Assembly (NCBI GenBank): GCA_964479665.1
Contig: CAYZNN010000022.1
Location: 1-51,472, forward strand
DNA length: 51,472 bases
Source: UBA2287 sp964479665
GTDB lineage: Bacteria; Bacteroidota; Bacteroidia; Bacteroidales; Tenuifilaceae
Direction of reading: 5' to 3'
This document shows, piece by piece, positions 16,608 to 25,310 of the stretch. Under the pieces are notes generated by a model. It was not told where the DNA came from, searched no databases, and saw nothing but the letters and a program-made list of their open reading frames with translations. The first letter of the stretch is position 1; the number at the start of each line of letters is the position of its first letter. Position numbers and translations under genes: made by a program.

Positions 16608-16649
16608 AGCGAGAGGCTGTCATCTAAAACTGACAGCCTCTCGCTTTTA
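16608..16649 (+). terminator. strong intrinsic terminator after FISUMP paralogue 3
   Basis: A perfect 15-pair stem, AGCGAGAGGCTGTCA (16608-16622) with TGACAGCCTCTCGCT (16631-16645), has an eight-base loop and is followed by TTTT. It separates the FISUMP array from the convergent oxidoreductase operon. Confidence 0.92.
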
Positions 16650-16667
16650 AACAATTAACAGGACAAA

Positions 16668-17219
16668 TTAGCTTGCATTTATCCTCTTTACAAGTTCCAT
16701 GCCTCTATTAATGGCCTGTTCATTCATAGGAACCATATGGTGGTGCCTTTCGGGTAGCGACTTTTTAAGACCTTTCACCACATTGTCCATTTTTACAACA
16801 GGTTTAATTTTCAGGTAGGCTCCCAGAACTATCATATTGAAAGTTTTGGCGCTTTGCATGCGTGCTGCTTCCTCGGCGGCTTCAATCTGGTAAATAGCAA
16901 TGTCCTTACGTTTCGGATGGCGTGTAATGCCATTGGGGTCGTAAATAAGTACTCCTCCGGGCTTTACCGATTCTTCAAACTTATCGAGCGATTGCTGGTT
17001 GAGAATGATTGCTGTGTCGTACTCCTGAAGTATGGGAGAACTAATGCGGCTATCGCTCAAAATTACAGTAACGTTGGCCGTTCCACCACGCATCTCAGGA
17101 CCGTACGATGGCATCCACGATACTTCTTGGTCCTGCATGATTCCGGAGTAGGCAAGAATCTTTCCCATGGAAAGCACTCCTTGGCCTCCAAATCCTGCTA
17201 TTATTATTTCTTCTGTCAT
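16668..17219 (-). CDS. 2-oxoacid:ferredoxin oxidoreductase, gamma subunit
   Basis: The 183-residue protein starts EEIIIAGFGGQGVLSMGKILAYSG, the GxGGQG motif of gamma subunits, and contains WMPSYGPEMRGGTANVTV (~residues 35-52), a second hallmark. Gamma subunits help transfer electrons and bind CoA in the complex that oxidatively decarboxylates 2-oxoacids to acyl-CoA with reduction of ferredoxin. It is the last gene of the operon, 21 bases after the beta subunit gene. Substrate class follows from the alpha subunit, which resembles the branched-chain (VOR) type. Confidence 0.92.
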   Translation of the reverse strand: MTEEIIIAGFGGQGVLSMGKILAYSGIMQDQEVSWMPSYGPEMRGGTANVTVILSDSRISSPILQEYDTAIILNQQSLDKFEESVKPGGVLIYDPNGITRHPKRKDIAIYQIEAAEEAARMQSAKTFNMIVLGAYLKIKPVVKMDNVVKGLKKSLPERHHHMVPMNEQAINRGMELVKRINAS

Positions 17220-17240
17220 AGCTGTAATTTTTTCAATGAA

Positions 17241-18002
17241 TTAACCTTTAATATCGCCTAACGGATAAACCGGGAACATATGTTCCACCATCCATTCGTT
17301 CGATTTAACCGGGGAGAGTTTCCAACCCGAATTGCAGGTAGATACCACCTCGATGAATTGTGTACCCCTCTTGTTGCCTATGTTTTCAAAGGCTTTTAGT
17401 ATTGCCTTTTTGCATTTACGAACGGCAGCTGGCGTGTGTACTGCCTGGCGGGTTACAAAATCTACTGCTGGTAGTTGAGCAATAAGTTCGGTTATTTTTA
17501 GAGGATGGCCACTCATTTTAATATCCCTGCCGTAGGGAGAGGTTGATGTTGGCATGCCTTCGAGGGTAGTGGGTGCCATTTGGCCCCCAGTCATGCCATA
17601 AATACCATTGTTTATAAAAATAACAACAATGTTTTCGCCCCTATTGCAAGCGTGTATAATTTCTGCTGTTCCAATCGATGCCAAGTCGCCATCGCCTTGG
17701 TAGGTAAATACAAATTTTTCGGGCATGAGGCGTGCTACTGCAGTAGCTAAGGCTGGTGCACGGCCGTGGGCTGCTTGCTGCCAGTCGATATCGAGGTAGT
17801 TGTAGGCCAATACGGAACAACCAACCGGCGAAACCCCAATGGTTTTCTCCTGAATGTCCATTTCTTCAATTACCTCGGCTAAGAGTTTGTGAACTACACC
17901 GTGGCTACAGCCTGGGCAGTAGTGCATTATCTTGTCGGTTAAAACCTTGGATTTTTTGTAAACCAGGTTTTCCTCTTTAATTATATCTTTAAGCTCTGCC
18001 AT
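17241..18002 (-). CDS. 2-oxoacid:ferredoxin oxidoreductase, beta subunit (TPP-binding)
   Basis: This 253-residue subunit carries thiamine diphosphate. It has HYCPGCSHG (~residues 27-35), VSPVGCSV (~57-64), GRAPALATA, and the TPP motif GDGDLASIGTAEIIHACNRGENIVVIFINN (~100-130). The cysteines of the CPGC and GCS segments recall the cluster ligands of related beta subunits. It lies 2 bases downstream of the alpha subunit gene and 21 upstream of gamma. Family members include VOR, KOR and IOR types; the alpha partner favours VOR. Confidence 0.93.
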   Translation of the reverse strand: MAELKDIIKEENLVYKKSKVLTDKIMHYCPGCSHGVVHKLLAEVIEEMDIQEKTIGVSPVGCSVLAYNYLDIDWQQAAHGRAPALATAVARLMPEKFVFTYQGDGDLASIGTAEIIHACNRGENIVVIFINNGIYGMTGGQMAPTTLEGMPTSTSPYGRDIKMSGHPLKITELIAQLPAVDFVTRQAVHTPAAVRKCKKAILKAFENIGNKRGTQFIEVVSTCNSGWKLSPVKSNEWMVEHMFPVYPLGDIKG

Positions 18003-18004
18003 CG

Positions 18005-19093
18005 CTATTTTCCTTTCTTTATAAGTTCTTCAAGTGCATTTACAACCTCGTTGGGGGTTGGAATCATACCACCGAAGCGGCCAAAGTGCTCAACAGGAAC
18101 CTTGCCGTTAACAGCCAGGCGAACATCCTCAACCATTTGTCCGGCGCTCATTTCAACGGCTAAAAAGCCTTTAACTTTCGAGCACATTTCCTGTATTTTT
18201 TGGGTAGGGTATGGGAAAAGAGTTATTGGACGAAGAAGTCCAACTTTTATCCCTTTTTCTCGGGCAATTTCAAGAGCCTTTTGGCAAATACGGCTCGATG
18301 AACCGTAGGCAACAAACACATAGTCGGCATCGTCGCACTGAATGGTTTCGAAGCGTACTTCCTTCTCGGTAATGGTTTTATATTTCTCAATCAGTTTGTG
18401 ATTGAATTTTTCTTGACGCGAACTATCCAACTCCAGCGAGGTGATTACATGGTATTTGCGGTTGGGCTTTTTGCCGGTAGTGGCCCATGAGCCGCTAATT
18501 TTCTCAATTTCTTCTGCAGTCCAACGTGGTTTGTATTCACTCAGTTGAACCTTCTCCATCATTTGGCCAATAATTCCATCGGTAAGAATCATAACGGGGT
18601 TGCGATACTTGAAGGCTAAGTCGAAGCCCATACCAACAAAATCGTTCATTTCCTGAACCGATGCGGGAGCCAGAACAATAAGCCGGTAATCGCCATGTCC
18701 ACCACCCTTAACTGCCTGAAAGTAGTCGCTTTGGGCTGGCTGAATGGTTCCCAATCCGGGGCCTCCACGTACAACGTTAACTACTACGCAAGGCAGTTCG
18801 GCACCTGCAATATAAGTGAGGCCTTCCTGCTTTAGGCTTATGCCAGGGCTCGACGATGAGGTCATAACCTTTTTTCCGCAGGCGGCTCCACCGTATACCA
18901 TATTTATAGCAGCCACTTCGCTTTCTGCCTGAAGCACTACCATTCCGGTTTCCTCCCATGGTTTTCGTACCATAAGGGTCTCCATGATTTCGGACTGAGG
19001 GGTAATTGGGTAGCCAAAGTAGCCATCGCATCCGCAGCGAATAGCAGCCTCGGCAATTACCTCGTTCCCCTTCATTAGTCTATATTCTGCCAT
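18005..19093 (-). CDS. vorB: 3-methyl-2-oxobutanoate (2-oxoisovalerate):ferredoxin oxidoreductase alpha subunit, VorB type
   Basis: The protein has the alpha-subunit start RLMKGNEVIAEAAIRCGCDGYFGYPITPQSEIME and QAESEVAAINMVYGGAACGKKVMTSSSSPGISLKQEGLTYIAGAELPCVVVNVVRGGPGLG, typical of the VorB subfamily. The frame is open upstream to 19177, but the ATG at 19093 (362 residues) gives the normal family N-terminus; the extra 28 codons lack family sequence. The complex turns branched-chain 2-oxoacids into acyl-CoA with reduction of ferredoxin. The delta ferredoxin gene ends 40 bases upstream. Other 2-oxoacids cannot be excluded without assay. Confidence 0.88.
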   Translation of the reverse strand: MAEYRLMKGNEVIAEAAIRCGCDGYFGYPITPQSEIMETLMVRKPWEETGMVVLQAESEVAAINMVYGGAACGKKVMTSSSSPGISLKQEGLTYIAGAELPCVVVNVVRGGPGLGTIQPAQSDYFQAVKGGGHGDYRLIVLAPASVQEMNDFVGMGFDLAFKYRNPVMILTDGIIGQMMEKVQLSEYKPRWTAEEIEKISGSWATTGKKPNRKYHVITSLELDSSRQEKFNHKLIEKYKTITEKEVRFETIQCDDADYVFVAYGSSSRICQKALEIAREKGIKVGLLRPITLFPYPTQKIQEMCSKVKGFLAVEMSAGQMVEDVRLAVNGKVPVEHFGRFGGMIPTPNEVVNALEELIKKGK

Positions 19094-19133
19094 TTTAGTT
19101 GATAGGTTAAAATTCAACAAATAAGAAATGGGC

Positions 19134-19370
19134 CTAAGCTTCGGCTCGGGCCTTAATTTTATAAACTTCAATAACACTGTCGGGGCATACCTGTGCGCAA
19201 CTGGCGCATCCTATGCATGCCTCGGCATTTGCCATGAAGGCATAGTTGTAACCCTTACCGTTCACTTCGCGGGCAAGGGCCAGCACTTTGGTTGGACAGG
19301 CAACAATGCAAAGATTGCATCCCTTGCATTTTTCAACGTCAACCTTTACTGCTCCTCTAACTTTAGCCAT
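19134..19370 (-). CDS. ferredoxin-type delta subunit, two [4Fe-4S] clusters
   Basis: In 78 residues it has two cluster motifs: CKGCNLCIVACP (~residues 15-26) and CIGCASCAQVCP (~52-63), each CxxCxxCxxxCP. It would pass electrons between the TPP/cluster core and free ferredoxin. It precedes the alpha subunit gene in the operon and follows the aminotransferase by 46 bases. Confidence 0.93.
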   Translation of the reverse strand: MAKVRGAVKVDVEKCKGCNLCIVACPTKVLALAREVNGKGYNYAFMANAEACIGCASCAQVCPDSVIEVYKIKARAEA

Positions 19371-19416
19371 ATTTCTGTTGTTTATGATTTAATGATTCGA
19401 TTTTATTGGGTTGTGA

Positions 19417-20742
19417 CTATTTAAGCGGGTGATGTTCGTGAAATTTGGTTAGCCTCAGTTCGAGGTCGGAAAACTGATCCTCCTGTACTTGCGATACGCA
19501 TGCCCTAAGTCCCTCAAGTCGCTCGCTACCTGTAATAGCAAGCGATATGGCGCTAATGCCGTAGTAGAGCAACTCTTCCATAAGTTCCTCGCCGCTAAGA
19601 CCGGGGTACGATATGGTGAAGTAGAAGCCATCGGCTAAGGGCTTGCCCTCATCCATGTCGTAAACAATGGTAAAGCCATTATCGGTAAAGTGTTTCTTCA
19701 TTGTTCTGGCCTTGTCGCCATAAACTTTGACCGATTCAACAAAGTTGAAAGTGCCATCGTTGGCTGCTTTGAGCATGGCTGCAAGCCCGTACTGCGTTGA
19801 GTGGCATACCCCCGATGATAGGGAGTACACGCTGCCAAATATCATTGCGTAGCCAAACTGATCCGACGAAAAGAAGCGCTTCAGATCGGGGAAACGCTTA
19901 TCGAAAAGCGTATCGCTAATAATTAAGCATCCAATACGCTGGCCAGCGTAACTGAACGATTTTGAACTGGATATTAGTAGCAACCAGTTATTGGTGTAAC
20001 GCGCTACCGTGGCTTGGTAGGGAGGTACTCCGGGTTTCGAAAGGTCCTTGCGGAAATCCATTCCAAAATAGGCAAGGTCTTCAATAACAATGGTTTCGTA
20101 TTGGGTAGCCAGTTGGCCAATTATTTCGAGCTCTTTTTCGGAGAAACAGATCCACGAGGGATTGTTGGGGTTTGAATAAAGTATGGTGCTTATATTCCCT
20201 TTCGCAAGGTAACTTTCGAGTTTCGCCTTCAATTTGTCGCCACGATAGTTGTATACATCGAAGGTTTCGAATTTCATGCCGAGCACCCTTAGCTGCTGCT
20301 TCTGAACTGGGAAGCCTGGATCGATGAAAAGAACGGTATCCTTTTGGCTGTAGCACCTGTTGGTAAGAAGAAAGCAAGCCATGGCTCCCTGCATAGAACC
20401 TACCGTTGGAATACAGCCGCGCTCCTGAACCTCGATATTCATAAAATTCTTTACGAATCGAGCCATTTCCTTTTTAAGGGCCGGTACTCCATCAATCATG
20501 GGATATTTTTGTGCCACACCGCTACGAAGGGCCGCTATTTCGCCCTCTATGCCAATGTTCGATGGCTGCAGTCCGGGAACTCCCATCTCCATCCGGATGA
20601 ATTTTTGTCCCGATGCGGCTTCAATTTCGTTTACCAGTCTTACAATTTCACGTATGCTGGCGCGCCCAATATTTGGTAATGCAGCTTCCTCAATTTTCTT
20701 CTTAACTATGCTGTAAGGTATTGGCGTGTCATTGGGTAACAT
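19417..20742 (-). CDS. PLP-dependent class I/II aminotransferase
   Basis: This 441-residue cytosolic enzyme has the fold-type I pattern: SNPNNPSW (~residues 183-190), IEDLAYFGMD (~212-221) for PLP contact, and SSSKSFSYAGQRIG (~252-265), whose lysine would carry PLP. The C-terminal arginine contact is in LRACVSQ. It is the first gene of the oxidoreductase operon, so it probably transaminates branched-chain or aromatic amino acids to give the 2-oxoacids used by the complex. It is somewhat longer than usual (about 400), with an N-terminal arm of ~40 residues. Substrate is inferred from context only. Confidence 0.88.
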   Translation of the reverse strand: MLPNDTPIPYSIVKKKIEEAALPNIGRASIREIVRLVNEIEAASGQKFIRMEMGVPGLQPSNIGIEGEIAALRSGVAQKYPMIDGVPALKKEMARFVKNFMNIEVQERGCIPTVGSMQGAMACFLLTNRCYSQKDTVLFIDPGFPVQKQQLRVLGMKFETFDVYNYRGDKLKAKLESYLAKGNISTILYSNPNNPSWICFSEKELEIIGQLATQYETIVIEDLAYFGMDFRKDLSKPGVPPYQATVARYTNNWLLLISSSKSFSYAGQRIGCLIISDTLFDKRFPDLKRFFSSDQFGYAMIFGSVYSLSSGVCHSTQYGLAAMLKAANDGTFNFVESVKVYGDKARTMKKHFTDNGFTIVYDMDEGKPLADGFYFTISYPGLSGEELMEELLYYGISAISLAITGSERLEGLRACVSQVQEDQFSDLELRLTKFHEHHPLK

Positions 20743-20936
20743 ACTGATAGTTATAATGATGTGGTTTAAAGCGTTTGCATCGATTTGCTAAAATACGAAA
20801 AGCATTTCAAAGCACAATTTTAATAAATCTTTAAATAAATTAAAAGCATACTTGCTTGTTTGGGTAACAATTTGTTATTTTTTCGACTTGTTTATAATGA
20901 TTTTAAAATAAAACTACCCTTTTTTATGTCAATAAG

Positions 20937-20964
20937 AAACCCGAACAAGTAAAGGTTCGGGTTT
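20937..20964 (-). terminator. hairpin after the metalloprotease/barrel gene
   Basis: AAACCCGAAC (20937-20946) pairs perfectly with GTTCGGGTTT (20955-20964) around an eight-base loop. On the minus strand it follows the stop at 20988 by about 24 bases. The T-run is short, so this may be a weak terminator or an mRNA 3' end. Confidence 0.6.
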
Positions 20965-20987
20965 AATTGCAACTTAATTTTAAAAAT

Positions 20988-23900
20988 TTACCAGCCCGGT
21001 GTAAAGTTTAACCCAAAGTAAGCCGATTGTAACCCACCCAGTTGGTAGGGAATTGCGTAGTAGGGCTCAATAATAAGTGCCCCAAATAAATTGACTCGAA
21101 GACTCACGCCTGTACTAACAATGGGTATTTTCTCAGTATCATTATCGGGGCGCCATTTGAATTTTGGGAGGTTATCGCTAGTCCAAGCCACGCCTGCATC
21201 GGCAAAAAATGCTAGTTCTGAATAGAACATTTTCGATTTTATAAGGGTCAACCTTTCGGGTCCTGTAAAAGGGATGCGAATTTCGAAGTTGGTAACAATC
21301 ATTTGGTCGCCCAGAATCTGATTGAAATTGATGGTTTTTCCTTGTATTGAGGATTCGAAAGTGCTGCCACGGTCGTAGCCCCTAATAAACCATGGATAGC
21401 CAAGATAAAGAGGGTATATACGGGCCATTTCGCTGGCTTTTCCGTGCCTGCCATTGTAGTACGCTCTGAATGCAAAACTGAAGGGCTTTGCAAAATAGTA
21501 CTTTCGGAAATCGGCTAGCGTTCCGAAAAAATTCACCTCGCCAAAAACCTTTTCAACCTGTAGCCGGCTTCTATTTCCATTCATGGGCGATGCTATACCA
21601 AATGCTGAATTGTCGATTACAAAGGCTGTGTTCACCCTTTGCAGTTGGAATCCTTGCAGATTGAAACCATCCTGAACTCCTCCTTTTCGTCGAATATAGT
21701 CGTAGAACCACCCATCCACATATACTTGCGAATACACATCGAGCCGATAGTTGTACCATGCTTGCGATGCTCCCAGCTCGAAACGGAGCGTTTGCGATAA
21801 GGGGAATTGGGCCATGCCTCCAAGTGCTGTTTCGAAGGTTCGAAGGTAATACAGGCTAATGGTGTCAACTACGTGCCAATTTCCGTCTATGTCCTGAGCC
21901 TGCCCCGATCGAAACCCGTATTGACCATATGAGAATGGTATATGCGATACGGTAGTACCCCAGATTACTCGCCTTTTCTGATTGATGTATGTTACTTGCC
22001 CTCCGAAATCGTAAATCTCGCCATTCAGTGCTAATCCAACATGAAAAAGATTTCCTCCAAGAATGTCGCTAAAGAGCATTTCAACGCCTCCTGCCATACC
22101 GGTGCCCATTTGGCTGGTTGAAATGCCTATGCCTGCGTTCGAAATATAGTCGAGGCGGAATTTGGGTCGATATCTAACAACCTTAAACGAATCGACGGGG
22201 GTTTCGGGTTGCCCCATGCGTTTCGATATGTTTTTATCGATAATGCCTGCAACAGCCCTGTTTAAAGGGGGTAATGTGCCAGCTGTGAAGTCAACCATCA
22301 TGGGGTAAACCTCCTCCGAAATGAAATCGGCGGGGGTTGCAGTGTAAACCGAGTACTTGCCATCGAAGTAGTAGGAGTAGGCAAACAGGTCCTTCTCGGG
22401 CGAATGGCTGAAAGCTGGCGATAGGGGCGTCATTCCGCTTATGCCGGTTAATATGTGGGTTTCTTTAAAAACCTGACCGGTTTGTGGATTGAAACGGTAA
22501 ACGTTACGGAACCCATCTCTATTGGACAGAAAGTAAATTTCGTTACCATCGGACGAGTAAACAGGATTTAGGTTCTGTGCCCCCGGGAAAATATGATGGG
22601 TTTTTATTTCTTTGTCCCTCATATTAATTGTAGCCAAATAGTAGCCGGGCATGCGCTTAGTGAAAACATCTACCTCCGAAGGCATGTCGGTTACGTATAC
22701 CAACGATTGTCCATCGGGCGACCATGAGGGATGTATATTGCACCAGTTGTCGTTAGTAAGTTTCGAAACCGATTTGGTTTTCAAATTGAAAAGGAAAAGG
22801 TCGTTGTGCCCATCGACCAACCCCGAAAGCACTATTTCATCGCCCTTGGGCGACCAAGCGGGGTAATTGAACGAGGGAACGCCCGGAATTTCAATTTCCT
22901 CTACCATGCGCTTTCGCTCAACATCTACAATTAGAAGCCTATTTCGGCCTTTCGAAAAGGCTACAAAAGCAAAAAGTTTGCTATCGGGCGACCAGGTGCC
23001 AGCCGATTCAATGAAATTGAGCGCATCGATTTCGTTCTTATGAACCACCGATGAAATTTTTTGAACAATCTTGCCCGTTTCGGCATCGGCCATGAAAAGG
23101 TCTATGTCGAACAGGTCTTTTTCGGAGTAAAAGGCAATGTATTTTCCGCTTGGGCTTATGGATGGGGTTATGTTTATATGCCCAGCATTGCTTTTGTTTA
23201 TAACGTTTTTACCAGCAGGCGAGTCAACAGTGTCTTTCATTGACATTTTGTAGTGCTCAATGGTTGCGTTACGCCAAATGTCGGAGAATTCTTTTTCGCT
23301 TAGCCCTAGGTACCTTCTGAGGGCCATGTCGTAACCACGTTTGGCTGTTTCAAGAAAAATAGGGACAATGAGTTCGTCGCCAAAATTTCGACCCACAAAC
23401 GCCCAAAAGGCATGGCCGTATCGGTAAGGGAAATAGCTCTGGTCGCGCGTCATACGTTCGAGCGTAGGGAATTTGTTGTTGAGAACTGCATCGCGCATCC
23501 ACATGGCAGTATGCGGGTCTACGCTGCCTATGGAAAGGTATTCGGCCATGCCTTCTACCATCCATAGGGGAAGGTTACGCAGCGAGTTCAAATTGGTAGA
23601 ATCGCCCGAGATAATGGCGTTGAACTGAAAAGCATGAACCAATTCGTGCCCCAGTACGTGGTCGGTTTGCGCCCAGGTTTCCGTTACTGGCATTACAACC
23701 CTGTTTTTAAGAGCTTCGGTAACACCGCCAGTTCCTACTCCAACTGAACCGAAAATGGCTGTAGTTTGCTGGAAATCGGCATGATTAGCATAGAAAATTA
23801 TCGGATTCCTGTCCTTAATTGAATCGCCAAATACCTGATAATGCATATTATACCATTGCTCCGATGCTTGTGCTAAAAGTTGGGCTACCGAATCGTTTTT

Positions 23901-24065
23901 GAAGTAGTGGTAAATTTCAAAGTTGGGAGATTGAAGTACATCAAATTTGAAATTCTTGTAAATAGGCTTATTTCTGCCGAAATATTGTGCCGAAAGGGAA
24001 ATGGGCAACGCCAGAACCAACAGCAACAGCCAATCCATTGTATGTTTAAGGCTATGTTTCTTCAT
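20988..24065 (-). CDS. secreted metallopeptidase-like / TolB-like propeller / outer-membrane barrel protein
   Basis: In 1025 residues it combines three parts. After a signal peptide (cleavage near LSA-QYF, residue 26), residues ~35-290 form a peptidase-MA-like domain with HELVH at 140-144 and EGMAEY at 171-176, whose second glutamate is a likely third zinc ligand. Residues ~295-620 hold repeats of the TolB/PD40 type, such as NITPSISPSGKYIAFYSEKD, PAWSPKGDEIVLSG, IHPSWSPDGQSLVYVTD and NPVYSSDGNEIYFLSNRDG. The C-terminal ~380 residues are rich in alternating aromatic strands and end YFGLNFTPGW, as in an outer-membrane barrel of the BamA/surface-antigen kind. The gene stands alone. Function is unknown; surface proteolysis or substrate sensing is inference. 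Confidence 0.82.
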   Translation of the reverse strand: MKKHSLKHTMDWLLLLVLALPISLSAQYFGRNKPIYKNFKFDVLQSPNFEIYHYFKNDSVAQLLAQASEQWYNMHYQVFGDSIKDRNPIIFYANHADFQQTTAIFGSVGVGTGGVTEALKNRVVMPVTETWAQTDHVLGHELVHAFQFNAIISGDSTNLNSLRNLPLWMVEGMAEYLSIGSVDPHTAMWMRDAVLNNKFPTLERMTRDQSYFPYRYGHAFWAFVGRNFGDELIVPIFLETAKRGYDMALRRYLGLSEKEFSDIWRNATIEHYKMSMKDTVDSPAGKNVINKSNAGHINITPSISPSGKYIAFYSEKDLFDIDLFMADAETGKIVQKISSVVHKNEIDALNFIESAGTWSPDSKLFAFVAFSKGRNRLLIVDVERKRMVEEIEIPGVPSFNYPAWSPKGDEIVLSGLVDGHNDLFLFNLKTKSVSKLTNDNWCNIHPSWSPDGQSLVYVTDMPSEVDVFTKRMPGYYLATINMRDKEIKTHHIFPGAQNLNPVYSSDGNEIYFLSNRDGFRNVYRFNPQTGQVFKETHILTGISGMTPLSPAFSHSPEKDLFAYSYYFDGKYSVYTATPADFISEEVYPMMVDFTAGTLPPLNRAVAGIIDKNISKRMGQPETPVDSFKVVRYRPKFRLDYISNAGIGISTSQMGTGMAGGVEMLFSDILGGNLFHVGLALNGEIYDFGGQVTYINQKRRVIWGTTVSHIPFSYGQYGFRSGQAQDIDGNWHVVDTISLYYLRTFETALGGMAQFPLSQTLRFELGASQAWYNYRLDVYSQVYVDGWFYDYIRRKGGVQDGFNLQGFQLQRVNTAFVIDNSAFGIASPMNGNRSRLQVEKVFGEVNFFGTLADFRKYYFAKPFSFAFRAYYNGRHGKASEMARIYPLYLGYPWFIRGYDRGSTFESSIQGKTINFNQILGDQMIVTNFEIRIPFTGPERLTLIKSKMFYSELAFFADAGVAWTSDNLPKFKWRPDNDTEKIPIVSTGVSLRVNLFGALIIEPYYAIPYQLGGLQSAYFGLNFTPGW

Positions 24066-24243
24066 AGAAGTGAACGTTTGGTAAACGAATTTTCGAAAGT
24101 AGAGGAATTTCCCTTAACAACAAAAAAAATACCATATCGATTACCAATTCAAGCCAAAATAGCGGGTGCTTTAAAAGTTTTTTAACTTTCGACCCATTTC
24201 AGCCAAATATGCTATATTGCATTAGAACACAAATCCAAACATT

Positions 24244-24498
24244 ATGGCAGAAAGCGTTTGCATTTTGGGTATTCGAATTAACGACCGCATAAAAGAAGCA
24301 GGTAACGTACAACGGGTACTTACCCAGTTCGGATGCTCAATTAAAACCCGTTTGGGCATTCACGAGGTTTCCGAAAGCCATTGTAGCGTTAGCGGCCTTA
24401 TAATTCTTGAACTCACAGGGCCAAAGGCTGAACATTATAAAATGAAGGAAGCCCTGCAAACTATTGAAGGTATTACCCTGCGTAAAATGGAGTTTTAG
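24244..24498 (+). CDS. TM1266-family small regulator (iron-only hydrogenase system regulator type)
   Basis: The 84-residue protein MAESVCILGIRINDR ... SIKTRLGIHEV ... IILELTGPKAEHYKMKEALQTIEGITLRKMEF fits the small ACT-like TM1266 family, often encoded beside [FeFe]-hydrogenase and maturation genes. The GRMGI-like segment appears here as TRLGIHE. No hydrogenase gene lies in this window. It is transcribed away from the metallopeptidase gene and converges with the signalling operon. It may bind a small ligand rather than DNA; that is not known from sequence. Confidence 0.7.
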   Translation: MAESVCILGIRINDRIKEAGNVQRVLTQFGCSIKTRLGIHEVSESHCSVSGLIILELTGPKAEHYKMKEALQTIEGITLRKMEF

Positions 24499-24559
24499 GC
24501 AAAACCATTCTCCTTCAACTGCTCGCCTAATGCTTATTTGGCGTTTTGTGGTGGGAAAA

Positions 24560-25300
24560 TTAAAAGTTAAGTTTCTCTCTAAGATTTTTGTATCCGGTAC
24601 TGCTCACCTTAATTCTTGCCCCGCTTTTCATAATACCAACGTACGATTCCTTTTCGTAAGGTTCGAGCCTATCGATTTGTGCTATATTGGTTATGAATGA
24701 ACGATGCACCCGTATAAACTGGTTGGCAGGTAAGCCATCTTCAAAGTGCTTTAGGGTTTGCTTTTTCATGAAGCGTCCCTTGGTTGTATATATCATTACG
24801 TAATCGTCCTGTGCTTCGAGGTAGTGCACCTCGTTTACCGGAATAATATTAATCCCTTTCACATCTTTGATTACTATGCGCGAAATGGGTATTCCAGCGG
24901 TTAGTTCACCGGCTGCTTCGGAAGGAGAGAGGGTAGTTGCTTGTTTCGAATTTATTCTAGCTGCTGCTTTCTCCAGTGCGGTTGTTAGCCTCTCTTTCGA
25001 AAATGGTTTCAACAAGTAGTCGGTTGCATTTTGCTCGAAAGCTTTTATGGCATACTCATCAAAAGCGGTTGTGAAAATTACTTGGGGTTCGTGCTCCATC
25101 AGTTCGAGTACTTCAAACCCATTGAGCCTTGGTAGCTGAATGTCTAGAAGTACCACCTCGGGTTTCTCCTTGTTTATGGCAATAACGGCCGAATAGCCAT
25201 CGGGACATTCACCAATTACCTCAATGTTAGAGGTCTCGCTTAAATATTTTCGAATTAGTTGGCGTGCGGGCTCTTCGTCCTCAACAATTATAACTCTCAT
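24560..25300 (-). CDS. LytTR-family response regulator
   Basis: In 246 residues a receiver domain (residues 1-~120) with acidic pair E7-D8, phosphoacceptor D53 (VVLLDIQLP), T79 area (TTAFDEYA) and K99 area (LLKPFS) is followed by a LytTR DNA-binding domain (~145-246; EVHYLEAQDDYVMIYTTKGRFM, FIRVHRSFITNI). It acts in the cytosol on promoter DNA, phosphorylated by the LytS-like kinase encoded 10 bases upstream. The gene is the last of a three-gene operon. Targets probably lie near its own operon but no LytTR repeat was identified. Confidence 0.93.
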   Translation of the reverse strand: MRVIIVEDEEPARQLIRKYLSETSNIEVIGECPDGYSAVIAINKEKPEVVLLDIQLPRLNGFEVLELMEHEPQVIFTTAFDEYAIKAFEQNATDYLLKPFSKERLTTALEKAAARINSKQATTLSPSEAAGELTAGIPISRIVIKDVKGINIIPVNEVHYLEAQDDYVMIYTTKGRFMKKQTLKHFEDGLPANQFIRVHRSFITNIAQIDRLEPYEKESYVGIMKSGARIKVSSTGYKNLREKLNF

Positions 25301-25310
25301 GGCGCATAGG

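Noticed and set aside
19094..19177. 28-codon N-terminal extension of vorB
   Set aside because: No family similarity; the region lies between the ferredoxin stop and the normal MAEYRLMKG start.
20743..20936. Promoter for the aminotransferase operon
   Set aside because: A+T-rich region with no exact TAnnTTTG box at a useful distance; near-matches only.
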